Below are positions 17,551 through 27,963 of a DNA stretch of 64,000 bases, one piece after another (the stretch's first letter is position 1; each line of letters starts with the position of its first letter). The DNA lies in NCBI RefSeq assembly GCF_001907675.1, contig NZ_MPNT01000003.1:62001-126000 (forward strand), written 5' to 3'. The notes under the pieces were generated by a model. The model saw only the letters and a program-made list of their open reading frames with translations, was not told the origin of the DNA and made no database searches. Origin of the DNA: Mycobacterium paraffinicum (GTDB lineage Bacteria; Actinomycetota; Actinomycetes; Mycobacteriales; Mycobacteriaceae). The translations under genes and the position numbers were made by a program.

Positions 17551-18867
17551 GTGCTTGACCGACATCTCCCGCGTGGGCTTCGGCGTTGGTCATCCGCGCT
17601 GCTGGCGGCCGGGATCACGGTCGGGCTCGGCGGGTGCGCCAACACCGACTCCTGGGTGGAGGCGTCCGCCTCGGCCGGGTGGCCGGCGCAATACGGCGAC
17701 GCCGCCAACAGCAGCTACACCGGCACCAACGGCGCCTCCAAGCTCTCGCTGCGGTGGACGCGTTCGGTCAAGGGCAGCCTGGCGGCGGGCCCGGCCCTGA
17801 GCGCGCGCGGCTACCTGGCGCTCAACGCGCAGACCCCGGCCGGATGCTCGCTGATGGAGTGGGAGAACGACAACAACGGCCGCCAACGCTGGTGTGTGCG
17901 GCTATTCCAGGGCGGCGGGTTCGCGGGCCCCCTCTTCGACGGGTTCGACAACCTCTACGTCGGCCAGCCCGGCGCGTTCCTCTCCTTCCCGGTTACGCAG
18001 TGGACGCGGTGGCGGCAGCCGGTCATCGGAATGCCCACCACCCCAAGGTTTCTCGGGCACGGCCAGTTGCTGGTCGCGACGCACCTGGGCCAGGTGCTGG
18101 TTTTCGAGGCCCACCGCGGCGCGGTGGTCGGCAGCCCGATGGATCTCGTGGAGGGCGTCGACCCCACCGATGCGACGCGCGGGTTGGCCGATTGCGCGCC
18201 GGCCCGGCAGGGCTGCCCGGTGGCCGCCGCGCCCGCCTTCTCGGCAGCCAGCCAGACGGCGGTGCTGGGCGTCTGGCAGCCGGACGCCCCGGCCGCGGCG
18301 CTGGTCGGGCTGAAGTACCACCCCGGACAGACGCCGCTGCTGTCCCGCGAGTGGACCAGCGACGCCGTCGGCGTCATCGGCAGCCCGGTGCTGTCCGCCG
18401 ACGGGGCGACCGTCTACGTCAACGGCCGCGACCAACGGCTGTGGGCGTTGCGCGCCGCCGACGGAAAGGTGAAATGGTCGGCGCCGCTGGGGTTCCTGGC
18501 CCAGACGCCGCCCGCGGTCACCCCCGCGGGCCTCATCGTGTCGGGCGGGGGCCCCGACACCCGCTTGGTGGCGTTCAAGGACGCGGGCGATCACGCGGAC
18601 CAGGCGTGGCGCCGCGACGACGTCGTTCCGCTGTCGTCGTCGAGCCTGGCCGGCGCCGGCGTCGGCTACACCGTCGTCAGCGAACCGGCCGCGAACGGCG
18701 CGCCCGGCATGTCGCTGCTCGTGTTCGATCCCGGCAACGGCCACACGCAGGGCAGTTACCCCCTTCCGGCCGCCACCGGCTATCCCATCGGGGTGTCGAT
18801 CGGCACCGATCGCCGCGTGGCGGCCGCCACCAGCGACGGGCAGGTGTACGGTTTCGCGCCGGCGTGA
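17551..18867 (+). CDS. PQQ-like beta-propeller lipoprotein (Rv3035-like)
   Basis: Exported lipoprotein of about 438 aa. A signal sequence ALLAAGITVGLGGC ends in a lipobox, followed by repeated beta-blade segments (LRWTRSVKGSLAAGPALSA, DGATVYVNGRDQRLWALRAA, DGQVYGFAPA) of the PQQ/YncE type. The GTG at 17551 is preferred, giving a compact signal peptide with AAAGGA upstream. An ATG at 17515 would add 12 residues and has no visible ribosome site. It is syntenic with Rv3035, whose function is not established. It may scaffold envelope proteins, as other propeller lipoproteins do. Confidence 0.82.
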   Translation: MLDRHLPRGLRRWSSALLAAGITVGLGGCANTDSWVEASASAGWPAQYGDAANSSYTGTNGASKLSLRWTRSVKGSLAAGPALSARGYLALNAQTPAGCSLMEWENDNNGRQRWCVRLFQGGGFAGPLFDGFDNLYVGQPGAFLSFPVTQWTRWRQPVIGMPTTPRFLGHGQLLVATHLGQVLVFEAHRGAVVGSPMDLVEGVDPTDATRGLADCAPARQGCPVAAAPAFSAASQTAVLGVWQPDAPAAALVGLKYHPGQTPLLSREWTSDAVGVIGSPVLSADGATVYVNGRDQRLWALRAADGKVKWSAPLGFLAQTPPAVTPAGLIVSGGGPDTRLVAFKDAGDHADQAWRRDDVVPLSSSSLAGAGVGYTVVSEPAANGAPGMSLLVFDPGNGHTQGSYPLPAATGYPIGVSIGTDRRVAAATSDGQVYGFAPA

Positions 18868-18885
18868 CCGGGACATACTGAGCCC

Positions 18886-19275
18886 ATGCCCACCGACGAC
18901 ACCGAGATGCAGGCGGCGATCGCCGCGTACTCGAAGAGGGACCAACGCCATCCGGCGGTGGACCGCACCGCGACCGTGCTGCTGCTCGCCGTCCAGGCTT
19001 TCCTGGTCGCGGTCACCATAGGCCTGCTCAGCGTCTACGTCATGGCCACCGACCCGTGCGGCTACCAGAAGTGCGGCGACCCGGCGTGGATCAATCGCGC
19101 CATGGTGCTGGGCATCGGCGGAGGCGGCGTCATCTTCGCTGCCACCCTGTTCGTCGCGGTCCGCCGCCTCGCCCAGCGCCGGACCGCTTTCTTCGTCCCG
19201 ATCATCGGTTGTCTGGCGCAGGTCGCGCTGGCCGCGGGCGCCGTGGCCATGGAGTTCCAGGCCGGCCCCGTTTAG
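18886..19275 (+). CDS. Small multi-pass membrane protein, unknown
   Basis: Predicted membrane protein of 129 aa with three hydrophobic helices (LLLAVQAFLVAVTIGLL, AMVLGIGGGGVIFAATLFV, FFVPIIGCLAQVALAAGAV) after a polar N-terminus containing KRDQRHPAVDR. An external loop carries two cysteines (PCGYQKCG). It starts 18 nt after the propeller lipoprotein gene, so it is probably in the same transcript. It overlaps the convergent Rv3036c-like gene by four bases. No known function. Confidence 0.75.
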   Translation: MPTDDTEMQAAIAAYSKRDQRHPAVDRTATVLLLAVQAFLVAVTIGLLSVYVMATDPCGYQKCGDPAWINRAMVLGIGGGGVIFAATLFVAVRRLAQRRTAFFVPIIGCLAQVALAAGAVAMEFQAGPV

Positions 19276-19955
19276 AGCGCCAGCGGCGGGATGGCGTTGC
19301 GGGGCACCTCGGCCTGGACCGGCCCGGCGAACGCCGGCAGGATCTCGCCTGGCGCGAAATAGAAGATCAGCTCGTCGTCGGTGATGGCGAAGTTCTGGTA
19401 ATGCGTCGGATCGCGCCCGGTCGACGGCAAAATGGCTGCGCCCAACGGGGTCTGGCGTGTCAGGTCGCGCTGGACGATCGGAAAAATGCTGTCCAGCGGC
19501 GTCGTGCCCGGCGCGAACAGATTGTCGAAGGTGATGGGCTGCTTTGTCCCGAGGTTGTAGTTGAAGGCCTTGTACCAGATCGAGGGGTGCGCTCCACCGA
19601 GGTCCTGGAAGAACTTGAGCACCACGCTGCGGGTGTTGTGCGGCGGCTGACCCGAGCTGCGCTGCTCGGTGGTGGCCTCCAACTGGTAGGGCTGGTCCCG
19701 CGACCCCGAGCTCTGGGCGACGTTGACGAAGCCGTCCCGGTTCTGCGTGATGTAGTCGGTCAGCGCCTGCTCGTCGGGGTAGTCGGCGGGAAACGCCATG
19801 TTCAGCGTGTAGGTGGCGCCTGTGGCGCGCACGCGACACATCTGGCCGTCCTCGACGGTGCCGCCCAAACTGGCACACGACGGTGGGGCGGCGGCCGCGG
19901 GCCAACCCAACAGGGCCGCCGATGCGAGCGCCACGGCCGCTATCAGAAAACGCAT
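19272..19955 (-). CDS. Secreted DUF3298/TB22.2-like protein (Rv3036c-like)
   Basis: Secreted protein of 227 aa with signal peptide MRFLIAAVALASAALLGWPAAAA. It carries an RsiV/DUF3298-type C-terminal domain (FDNLFAPGTTPLDSIFPIV, FAITDDELIFYFAPGEILPAFAGP). M. tuberculosis Rv3036c (TB22.2) is a culture-filtrate antigen reported as an esterase. The start at 19955 is chosen because it begins the signal peptide. It is the last gene of a long minus-strand run from ctaD, about 70 bp after the Rv3037c homologue. Confidence 0.85.
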   Translation of the reverse strand: MRFLIAAVALASAALLGWPAAAAPPSCASLGGTVEDGQMCRVRATGATYTLNMAFPADYPDEQALTDYITQNRDGFVNVAQSSGSRDQPYQLEATTEQRSSGQPPHNTRSVVLKFFQDLGGAHPSIWYKAFNYNLGTKQPITFDNLFAPGTTPLDSIFPIVQRDLTRQTPLGAAILPSTGRDPTHYQNFAITDDELIFYFAPGEILPAFAGPVQAEVPRNAIPPLAL

Positions 19956-20026
19956 TCTTCTATTGTCCTTGCAGGTGAGGCGGGGGCTGGGCGCCTGGCA
20001 GAGCGATCGCACCAGCCTACCCGGCG

Positions 20027-21229
20027 CTACCGTGACGGACGGCAGACGAAGGCCGTCGCGCGCCCGGCGGCCCCCGACCCGATGCGGGTGATGACCACCG
20101 ACAGGGGCCGGCCGCCGCGCGGCCGGATCCGCCGCCGCAACGCGTCGGGGTCCACCCGCACGCCGCGAACCAGGACCTCCAACGTCCCGCAGTCCAGCGC
20201 CCCGAGGGCCTGGCGCAGCCGCCGCTCATCGAAGGCCAGCTGCTCGAGCACCTCGAATCCCCGGACCGCCGGCGGCAGCTCATCCCCCGACAGGTAGGCG
20301 ATGTCGGGGTCGAGTTGCCACAGCCGGTGCCGCGCGCCGTAGTGGCGCACCAGCCCGGCCCGGACCACCGCACCGTCCGGGTCGACGATCCACCGCCCGG
20401 CCGGCCGCACGGGGCAGTCGTCGGGGTCGGCGTCGGTGATCTGCTCGCCGCGATCGAGGACGCTAGCGCGTCGCCGGACGCCGCGCTGTGCCAGTCCGGG
20501 CGACCAGAGGCACGCCTCGCGCACCGCGCCGCGGTAGGACGTCACCTCGACCTCGCCGCGGAAGCCGAGCCGATCCAGCTCGCCGAAATCTATTCCAGGA
20601 GAGCATTTTACGACGAGGTCGCGGTCTCGGAAGGTGTCGATCAGGGCGCCCAGCGCCGGGCGGTAGTCGTCGATGCGGAAGCGGCGCCGCCCGCCGACGC
20701 GTCGCGCCGGGTCCGCAAGCACCACGGCGTCGCGGGTCACCGGCGCCAGCGCGTCGGCGCGACAGAGCACGGCGGACTCCCCGAGGTTGTGCCGCGCCAT
20801 CGCCAGCCGCACCGCATCGAGGTCGCTGCCAACCGTCCGAACCCCGACCGCGCGCAGCGCGGCCAGCTCGGTGCCGATCGAGCAGGTGGCGTCGTGCACG
20901 ACGGCTCCGGCCCCGGCGAGCCGCCTGGACCGGTGCAGCGCCACCGGCGCCGCGGTGGCTTGCTGCAGCGCCTCGTCGGTGAACAGCCAGCTCGACACCG
21001 GGATTTCGGCGGCCAGCCCGTCCAGTTTCTCGGCGGCGCGCCGGCGCAACAACGTCGTCTCCACCAACACCGCCGCCCGGTCCCCGAATCGCGCCCGCGC
21101 CGCCGCGACGTCGGCGACCCGGGTCGCGTCGGTCAGCTCGAGCGCGTCGACCGCCGCCAGCGCGGCGGCACCGGCTTCCGACCGCAGATACCGGACGTCC
21201 CCGGCGGTGAAGGTGAGGCCGTCACTCAG
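20027..21229 (-). CDS. Methyltransferase with THUMP-like region (Rv3037c-like)
   Basis: Class I SAM-dependent methyltransferase-like protein of about 400 aa, syntenic with Rv3037c. DATCSIGTELAAL and VGSDLDAVRLAMARHNL form the SAM site and LADPARR stands at the motif IV position. Homologues carry a THUMP-like label, pointing to RNA modification. The start is odd. No in-frame ATG, GTG or TTG lies between the conserved N-terminus (LTFTAGDVRYL) and codons far inside the upstream gene. A CTG at 21229 forms a CTGA overlap with the upstream stop and is my choice. The open frame itself runs back to 21382. Confidence 0.78.
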   Translation of the reverse strand: MSDGLTFTAGDVRYLRSEAGAAALAAVDALELTDATRVADVAAARARFGDRAAVLVETTLLRRRAAEKLDGLAAEIPVSSWLFTDEALQQATAAPVALHRSRRLAGAGAVVHDATCSIGTELAALRAVGVRTVGSDLDAVRLAMARHNLGESAVLCRADALAPVTRDAVVLADPARRVGGRRRFRIDDYRPALGALIDTFRDRDLVVKCSPGIDFGELDRLGFRGEVEVTSYRGAVREACLWSPGLAQRGVRRRASVLDRGEQITDADPDDCPVRPAGRWIVDPDGAVVRAGLVRHYGARHRLWQLDPDIAYLSGDELPPAVRGFEVLEQLAFDERRLRQALGALDCGTLEVLVRGVRVDPDALRRRIRPRGGRPLSVVITRIGSGAAGRATAFVCRPSR

Positions 21230-22200
21230 GAGGGCTTGACCCCGGTGATCATCACGTTGTAGAACCAGCCCTTCGGCGCCACGTGCCGCCACACGTTGGC
21301 GTCCAGCCAACTCAGCGTCTTCCAGCTGGTGAACGCGAACTTTGCCCAGCCCCAGCCGAGCCGCCCGGGCGGCACCGCGCATTGGAACGTGCGCAACGGC
21401 CAGCCCAGCATGGCGGCGGTGAATTCCACTGTGGCCGTTTGCACTTCGGCCGCGCCGGCGTTGCCGGCCATCCGCTCCAGGTCATCGGGTTCAAAGGTGT
21501 GCAGGTCGACGACCGCCTCCAGCGCCGCGGCGCGGGAGGATTCGTCGAGTTCGGCCTGCGGTCGCCGCCAGCCGTCCAGGCCCGGCAGCTTGGTGACGTT
21601 GGTCGCCAGTCGCCAGGTCAGGGTGGACAGCGTGCGGGCGTAGGTGTCGCCGACGGTGGTCGGTTCGCCGGCGAACACGAACCGCCCGCCCGGCCGCAGC
21701 ACCCGGACCACCTCCCGCAGCGCCAGCTCGACGTCGGGGATGTGGTGCAGCACGGCGTGCCCGACGACCAGGTCAAAGGTGTTGTCCTCGTAAGGGATTC
21801 CCTCGGCGTCGGCGACCCGGCCGTCGATGTCGAGCCCGAGCGATTGCCCGTTGCGGGTGGCGACCTTGACCATCCCCGGTGACAGGTCGGTGACCGAGCC
21901 ACGCCGGGCCACCCCGGACTGGATCAGGTTGAGCAGGAAAAACCCGGTGCCGCAGCCCAATTCGAGGGCCCGGTCGTAGGGCAGCTCGCGCTGCACCTCG
22001 GCGGGAACGATGGCGTCGAAGCAGTCCCGGGCGTAGTCCACGCAGCGCTGGTCGTAAGAGATCGACCACTTCTCGTCGTAGGACTCCGCCTCCCAGTCGT
22101 GGTAGAGCACCTGAGCCAGCTTGCTGTCGTGCCGGGCCGCTTCCACCTCTTCGGCGGTGGCATGCGGGTTGGGAACGGCATCGGTCGAACTCGTCGTCAT
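21226..22200 (-). CDS. SAM-dependent methyltransferase (Rv3038c-like)
   Basis: Class I methyltransferase of 324 aa. The SAM motif is ALELGCGTGFFLLNLI, followed by VTDLSPGMVKVA, the acidic GRVADAEGIPYEDNTFDLVVGHAVLHHI and RVLRPGGRFVFAGEP. The C-terminal third is a family-specific extension. The start at 22200 (MTTSSTD) is used rather than the open frame to 22368. It is coupled to the Rv3037c homologue by a 4-bp overlap. The substrate is unknown; the UbiE-like core suggests a small lipid or quinone-like acceptor. Confidence 0.85.
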   Translation of the reverse strand: MTTSSTDAVPNPHATAEEVEAARHDSKLAQVLYHDWEAESYDEKWSISYDQRCVDYARDCFDAIVPAEVQRELPYDRALELGCGTGFFLLNLIQSGVARRGSVTDLSPGMVKVATRNGQSLGLDIDGRVADAEGIPYEDNTFDLVVGHAVLHHIPDVELALREVVRVLRPGGRFVFAGEPTTVGDTYARTLSTLTWRLATNVTKLPGLDGWRRPQAELDESSRAAALEAVVDLHTFEPDDLERMAGNAGAAEVQTATVEFTAAMLGWPLRTFQCAVPPGRLGWGWAKFAFTSWKTLSWLDANVWRHVAPKGWFYNVMITGVKPS

Positions 22201-22210
22201 GCAGGGCAGC

Positions 22211-22984
22211 CTAACGGGCTCCGGGTTCGGAGTCCTCGTCGCCGGTCTGACCTGCGGCGAACACGTCGACGTACCGGCGCCGCTCGGCGGCGTCCCGGTC
22301 GGCCGGACCCAGCTCGAACACGTCGTTGATGCCCGCCTTCGCGGCGGCCAGCGCGTCGCGCGGCCCATCGAGGAAGCGGCGGGCCCATCCCGCGGCGGCG
22401 TCGTAGACGTCGTCGGGGGCCACCATCTCGTCGATCAGGCCCAGCGTCAGCGCCTCCTCGGCGTCGAAGAACCGGCCGCTGAACACCAGTTCCTTGGCCC
22501 TGCTCGCCCCGGCCGCGCGGGTCAGCCGGGCCATGCCGTCGCCGCCGGGGATCAGTCCGGCGAGGATCTCGGTGGCGCCGAACTTCACGTTGTCGCCGCT
22601 GACGCGCCAGTCGGCGGCCAGCGCCAGTGTCAGCCCGGCGCCCAGCGCGTAGCCGGTGATCGCGGCCACGGTCGGCTTGGGAATGGCCGCCACGGCGTCG
22701 ATGGCCTGCTGCCGCGCCCGGGCCGCCGTCTCGGCCTCCTGCGCGCTCAGCGTCCGCAGCTCGGGCATGTCGTCGCCGGCCGAAAAGATCTCGTGGCCAC
22801 CGAACAGTATGACCGCGGCCACGTCGTCGCGCTCCCCCAGCTCGCCGGCCGCGGCCACGATCTCGCGGTAGACCTGGCGGGTCATCGCGTTCGTCGGCGG
22901 CCGCGCCAGCAGCAGCATGGCCAGGCCGGCGTCCTGCGACCCGTCGCTGACCACGGTGCTGACGAATTCGCTCAATGCCGCCAT
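22211..22984 (-). CDS. echA17: Enoyl-CoA hydratase/isomerase family protein
   Basis: Crotonase-family protein of 257 aa, syntenic with echA17 (Rv3039c). The oxyanion-hole segments [18 protein letters not shown] and [18 protein letters not shown] are present. At the first catalytic Glu position of mitochondrial enoyl-CoA hydratase this protein has [14 protein letters not shown], so Glu is retained in TEI. The start at 22984 overlaps the Nudix gene by 13 bp. A role in fatty-acid beta-oxidation is inferred from the family. Confidence 0.87.
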   Translation of the reverse strand: MAALSEFVSTVVSDGSQDAGLAMLLLARPPTNAMTRQVYREIVAAAGELGERDDVAAVILFGGHEIFSAGDDMPELRTLSAQEAETAARARQQAIDAVAAIPKPTVAAITGYALGAGLTLALAADWRVSGDNVKFGATEILAGLIPGGDGMARLTRAAGASRAKELVFSGRFFDAEEALTLGLIDEMVAPDDVYDAAAGWARRFLDGPRDALAAAKAGINDVFELGPADRDAAERRRYVDVFAAGQTGDEDSEPGAR

Positions 22985-23817
22985 CCCATCCCGCCGGCTT
23001 CGCGCGCCTGGTGGTAGCGGTCGGAGTCGAAGAACTCGAACACCCAGTTGTCGCCCTGTATCTCCAGGTGCGGCTGCACGGTCACGATCTGCCGCTCGAC
23101 GGCCAGCACTTCGGCGACGGTCCGCCCGGCCAGCGAATCCAGCTGGGTCCACGTCGGTGGCAGTAGGAAACAGCGCCCGGCGGAGAAGTCCTCGATGGCG
23201 GCCTGGGGCGTCGTCCAACCGGCGCGATCGGATTCGGTGTTCTCGCCGTCGGCCCGCTGCCCCGCCGGCAGGGCCCCGACGAAGAAATAAGTGTCGTAGC
23301 GGCGGGTGCGCTCCGCTTCGGGGGTGACCCAGTTGGCCCAGGGCCGCAGCAGGTCCGAGCGCAGCTCCAGGTTTTCGCGGCGCAGGAAATCCGCGAAGGA
23401 CAGGGTGCCCTCGGCGAGCGCGCGGCGGGCGTCGGCGTACACCGAGGCGTCGCCCACGATACTGTCCGGTGCCCTAAGGCCCTGGCCGGCCGGCCCCGCG
23501 AACAGCACCCCGGATTCCTCGAACGTCTCCCGGGCCGCGGCGCACACCAGCGCCTCGGCCAAGTCCGGCTCGATACCGAAGCGCTCCGCCCACCACTGCG
23601 GCGGCGGCCCGGCCCAGGCGATATCGGCGTTGCGGTCGCGATCGTCCACGCCGCCGCCGGGGAACACCATCGTGCCCGCGGCGAACTCCATCTTGGCGTG
23701 CCGGCGCATCAGGAAGACGGCCAGCCCGGTTTGTGAGCCGTGCGGGTCGTCGCGGATCAGCATCACGGTCGCCGCCGGCCTCGGGACGAGCGGTGCCTCT
23801 TCGGTCGGTGACGTCAT
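22972..23817 (-). CDS. Nudix hydrolase (Rv3040c-like)
   Basis: Nudix-fold hydrolase of 281 aa, longer than minimal Nudix enzymes. After the N-terminal AATVMLIRD strand come VFPGGGVDD and, about 35 residues later, [14 protein letters not shown]. Together they supply the Nudix box with an insertion between the Gly and REx2EExG parts, as in NUDT19/RppH-like CoA or nucleotide hydrolases. It overlaps the ABC gene by four bases and echA17 by 13, so it sits in a coupled operon. The substrate is unknown. Confidence 0.85.
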   Translation of the reverse strand: MTSPTEEAPLVPRPAATVMLIRDDPHGSQTGLAVFLMRRHAKMEFAAGTMVFPGGGVDDRDRNADIAWAGPPPQWWAERFGIEPDLAEALVCAAARETFEESGVLFAGPAGQGLRAPDSIVGDASVYADARRALAEGTLSFADFLRRENLELRSDLLRPWANWVTPEAERTRRYDTYFFVGALPAGQRADGENTESDRAGWTTPQAAIEDFSAGRCFLLPPTWTQLDSLAGRTVAEVLAVERQIVTVQPHLEIQGDNWVFEFFDSDRYHQAREAGGMGWRH

Positions 23818-24689
23818 AGCGGCCTCCGGTGGGCTGCGCGGGTGCGGACGCGGCGGGCGAAATAGCGGCCGTCGGCGACGTCGAGCGCGATCGACTGGCC
23901 GAAGGCGGTGGACAGATTCTCCGCGGTGAGCACGTCGGTCAGCAGCCCGGCGGCGACCACCTTGCCCTCCGACAGCAGCATGCAGTGGCTGAAGCCCGGC
24001 GGGATCTCCTCGACGTGGTGGGTGACCAGCACCAGCGCCGGGGCGTCGGGATCGGCCGCGAGGTCGGCCAGCCGCGCCACCAGCTCCTCGCGGCCGCCCA
24101 GGTCGAGCCCGGCGGCGGGTTCGTCGAGGAGCAGCAGCTCGGGATCGGTCATCAGCGCGCGGGCGATCAACACCCTCTTGCGCTCGCCCTCCGACAGGGT
24201 TCCGTAGCTACGGTCCGCGAGGTGTTCGGCGCCCAGGCTCTCCAGCATGTCGACGGCCCGGCGGTAGTCGACGTCCTCGTAGCGTTCGCGCCACCGGCCC
24301 AGGACCGCGTAACCGGCCGAGACGACCAGGTCGCGCACCACCTCGTCGGTGGGCACCCGCTGCGCCAGAGCGGACGAGCTGAGGCCGATCCGGGAGCGCA
24401 GCTCGGACACGTCCACCCGGCCCAGCCGCTCGCCGAGCACGAAGGCGACTCCCGATGACGGGTGCTCGGCCGCCGCCGCGATCCGCAGCAGCGACGTCTT
24501 GCCGGCCCCGTTCGGGCCGACGATGACCCAGCGCTCGTCGAGCTCGACCGCCCAATCCAACGGCCCGACGAGGGTGTGTCCGCCGCGGCGCAGCGACACG
24601 TCTCTGAAATCGATCAGCAGATCGGGATCGGCTGCCTCGCTTGTTGGGTCGGCTCTGTCCTCGGATTCTCGCGAATCCTCGGATTTCAC
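23814..24689 (-). CDS. ABC transporter ATP-binding protein (Rv3041c-like)
   Basis: Single ABC ATPase domain of 291 aa. Walker A reads GPNGAGKTSLLRI, the signature is LSEGERKR, Walker B is LLLLDEPAAGLD, and the H-loop is LVTHHVEEIP. No permease is adjacent, so it works with a distant membrane partner or has a non-transport role. The acidic N-terminal 20 residues (SEDSRESEDRADPTSEAAD) come from a small repeat (TCCTCGGATT twice, 18 bp apart) and vary in such proteins, so a shorter start is possible. It lies 84 bp after serB2. Confidence 0.86.
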   Translation of the reverse strand: MKSEDSRESEDRADPTSEAADPDLLIDFRDVSLRRGGHTLVGPLDWAVELDERWVIVGPNGAGKTSLLRIAAAAEHPSSGVAFVLGERLGRVDVSELRSRIGLSSSALAQRVPTDEVVRDLVVSAGYAVLGRWRERYEDVDYRRAVDMLESLGAEHLADRSYGTLSEGERKRVLIARALMTDPELLLLDEPAAGLDLGGREELVARLADLAADPDAPALVLVTHHVEEIPPGFSHCMLLSEGKVVAAGLLTDVLTAENLSTAFGQSIALDVADGRYFARRVRTRAAHRRPL

Positions 24690-24773
24690 CTCCGGCTTCC
24701 ATTTTCGGGCACCCGCTCATCGTGCCGTATCCCTCGCACGGGAACGCAGAAGCCCCGGGTTTGACGCGTAGCG

Positions 24774-26018
<1,245 letters not shown>

Positions 26019-26027
26019 CTACCGCCG

Positions 26028-27788
26028 CTACTGATCAGGAGTCGAGCGATCGGCTTCGGTCCTCGGACCGAAGCCCTTCGGGGATTCCAGCGCCGTGGCG
26101 TGGCGTCCCACGTGCGCCTCGGCGCGCAGCCGCTCCACCATGTGCGGGTAGTGCAGCTCGAAAGCCGGGCGCTCCGAACGGATTCGGGGCAACTCGGTGA
26201 AGTTGTGCCGCGGCGGCGGGCAGCTGGTGGCCCACTCCAGGGAGTTGCCGTAACCCCATGGGTCGTCGACGGTCACGACCTCGCCGTAGCGCCAGCTCTT
26301 GAAGACGTTCCAGACGAACGGGAACATCGACGCGCCCAGGATGAAGGCACCGATCGTCGAGACGATGTTCAGGCCCTGGAAGCCGTCGCTGGCCAGGTAG
26401 TCGGCGTAGCGGCGCGGCATGCCCATGTCGCCCAGCCAGTGCTGCACCAGGAAGGTGGTGTGGAAGCCGATAAAGGTAAGCCAGAAGTGCAGCTTGCCCA
26501 GCCGCTCGTCGAGCAGCCGGCCGGTCATCTTGGGGAACCAGAAATAGATGCCGGCATAGGTGGCGAACACGATGGTTCCGAAGAGCACGTAGTGGAAGTG
26601 CGCCACCACGAAGTAGGTATCGGTGACGTGGAAGTCCAGCGGCGGGCTGGCCAGCATCACCCCGGTCAGACCGCCCAGCAGGAAGGTCACCAGGAAGCCC
26701 ACCGAGAACAGCATCGGGGTTTCGAAGGTGATTTGTCCCTTCCACATCGTGCCGATCCAGTTGAAGAACTTGATCCCCGTCGGCACCGCGATCAGATACG
26801 TCATGAACGAAAAGAACGGCAGCAGAACGGCTCCCGTGGCGAACATGTGGTGCGCCCACACCGCGACCGACAGCGCGGCAATCGACAGCGTCGCGTAAAC
26901 CAAAGTGGTGTAACCGAAGACGGGCTTGCGGGAGAACACCGGGATGATCTCGGTGACGATCCCGAAGAACGGCAACGCGATGATGTACACCTCGGGATGG
27001 CCGAAGAACCAGAACAGGTGCTGCCAGAGCAGGACCCCGCCGTTGGCGGCGTCGTAGACGTGGGCCCCTAGATGCCGATCGGCCGCCAGCCCGAACAGCG
27101 CGGCGGTCAGGATCGGAAACGCGATCAGGATCAGGATCGACGTCACCATGATGTTCCAGGTGAAGATCGGCATCCGGAACATCGTCATGCCGGGCGCGCG
27201 CATGCACACCACGGTGGTGATCATGTTGACCGCACCCAGGATGGTGCCCAGACCCGCGACGATCAGGCCGGTGATCCACAGGTCCCCGCCCGCGCCGGGC
27301 GAGTGCACGGCGTCCGACAGCGGCGTGTAGGCCGTCCAGCCGAAGTCAGCGGCCCCGCCGGGGACGATGAAGCCGGCCGCCGCGGTCAGACCACCGAAGA
27401 GGAACAGCCAGAACGAGAAGGCGTTCAGCCGCGGGAACGCCACGTCGGGCGCACCGATCTGCAGCGGCAGCACCAGGTTGGCGAACCCGAACACGACCGG
27501 CGTCGCGTACAGCAGCAGCATGATCGTGCCGTGCATGGTGAACAGCTGGTTGTACTGCTCATTGGACAGGAATTGCAGTCCGGGCGCGGCCAGCTCGGTG
27601 CGCATCAACAGGGCCATCAGTCCGCCGATGAAGAAGAAGACGAAGCAGGTGACCGTGTACATGATGCCGATCATCTTGTGATCGGTGGTCGTGATCAGTT
27701 TGTAGACGAGGTTCCCTTTGGGACCGGTCCGGTCCGGGTACGGGCGAACGGCCTCGAGTTCTCCCAAGGGGGGCGCTTCGGCTGTCAA
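26028..27788 (-). CDS. ctaD: Cytochrome c oxidase subunit I
   Basis: Haem-copper oxidase core subunit of the aa3 terminal oxidase, 586 aa with twelve membrane helices. The haem and CuB ligand segments [57 protein letters not shown] and [15 protein letters not shown] are intact. The start is TTG at 27788, giving (M)[13 protein letters not shown] as I recall for the M. tuberculosis protein, with GGAG six bases upstream. The open frame extends to 27821. It is divergent from fecB, with 175 bp of shared upstream DNA. Confidence 0.95.
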   Translation of the reverse strand: MTAEAPPLGELEAVRPYPDRTGPKGNLVYKLITTTDHKMIGIMYTVTCFVFFFIGGLMALLMRTELAAPGLQFLSNEQYNQLFTMHGTIMLLLYATPVVFGFANLVLPLQIGAPDVAFPRLNAFSFWLFLFGGLTAAAGFIVPGGAADFGWTAYTPLSDAVHSPGAGGDLWITGLIVAGLGTILGAVNMITTVVCMRAPGMTMFRMPIFTWNIMVTSILILIAFPILTAALFGLAADRHLGAHVYDAANGGVLLWQHLFWFFGHPEVYIIALPFFGIVTEIIPVFSRKPVFGYTTLVYATLSIAALSVAVWAHHMFATGAVLLPFFSFMTYLIAVPTGIKFFNWIGTMWKGQITFETPMLFSVGFLVTFLLGGLTGVMLASPPLDFHVTDTYFVVAHFHYVLFGTIVFATYAGIYFWFPKMTGRLLDERLGKLHFWLTFIGFHTTFLVQHWLGDMGMPRRYADYLASDGFQGLNIVSTIGAFILGASMFPFVWNVFKSWRYGEVVTVDDPWGYGNSLEWATSCPPPRHNFTELPRIRSERPAFELHYPHMVERLRAEAHVGRHATALESPKGFGPRTEADRSTPDQ

Positions 27789-27963
27789 CAGCTTCTCCAA
27801 ACAGTTAGGACAGGGGCCCAAAAAAACAGAGCTGACACGAATCTTAACCGCCGATCATGGCGACGTCAGGGCTGGTCCTACAAACTGTCGTAAACGGCTC
27901 GGCGGTGCGGCGTGTCGTTTCGGCGTGCCGGGCGCCGAGCCCGCGGGTGTTAGCGTCTGACGC

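Noticed and set aside
17902..19905. A 667-codon minus-strand open frame crossing three genes
   Set aside because: It spans the PQQ-type lipoprotein, a membrane protein and part of the TB22.2-like gene, all with recognisable features in other frames. Its composition is typical of antisense GC-rich frames.
24658..24685. Inverted/direct repeat TCCTCGGATT in front of the ABC gene as an operator
   Set aside because: It lies inside the predicted coding region and mainly encodes an acidic Ser/Glu/Asp stretch; a coding repeat explains it better.
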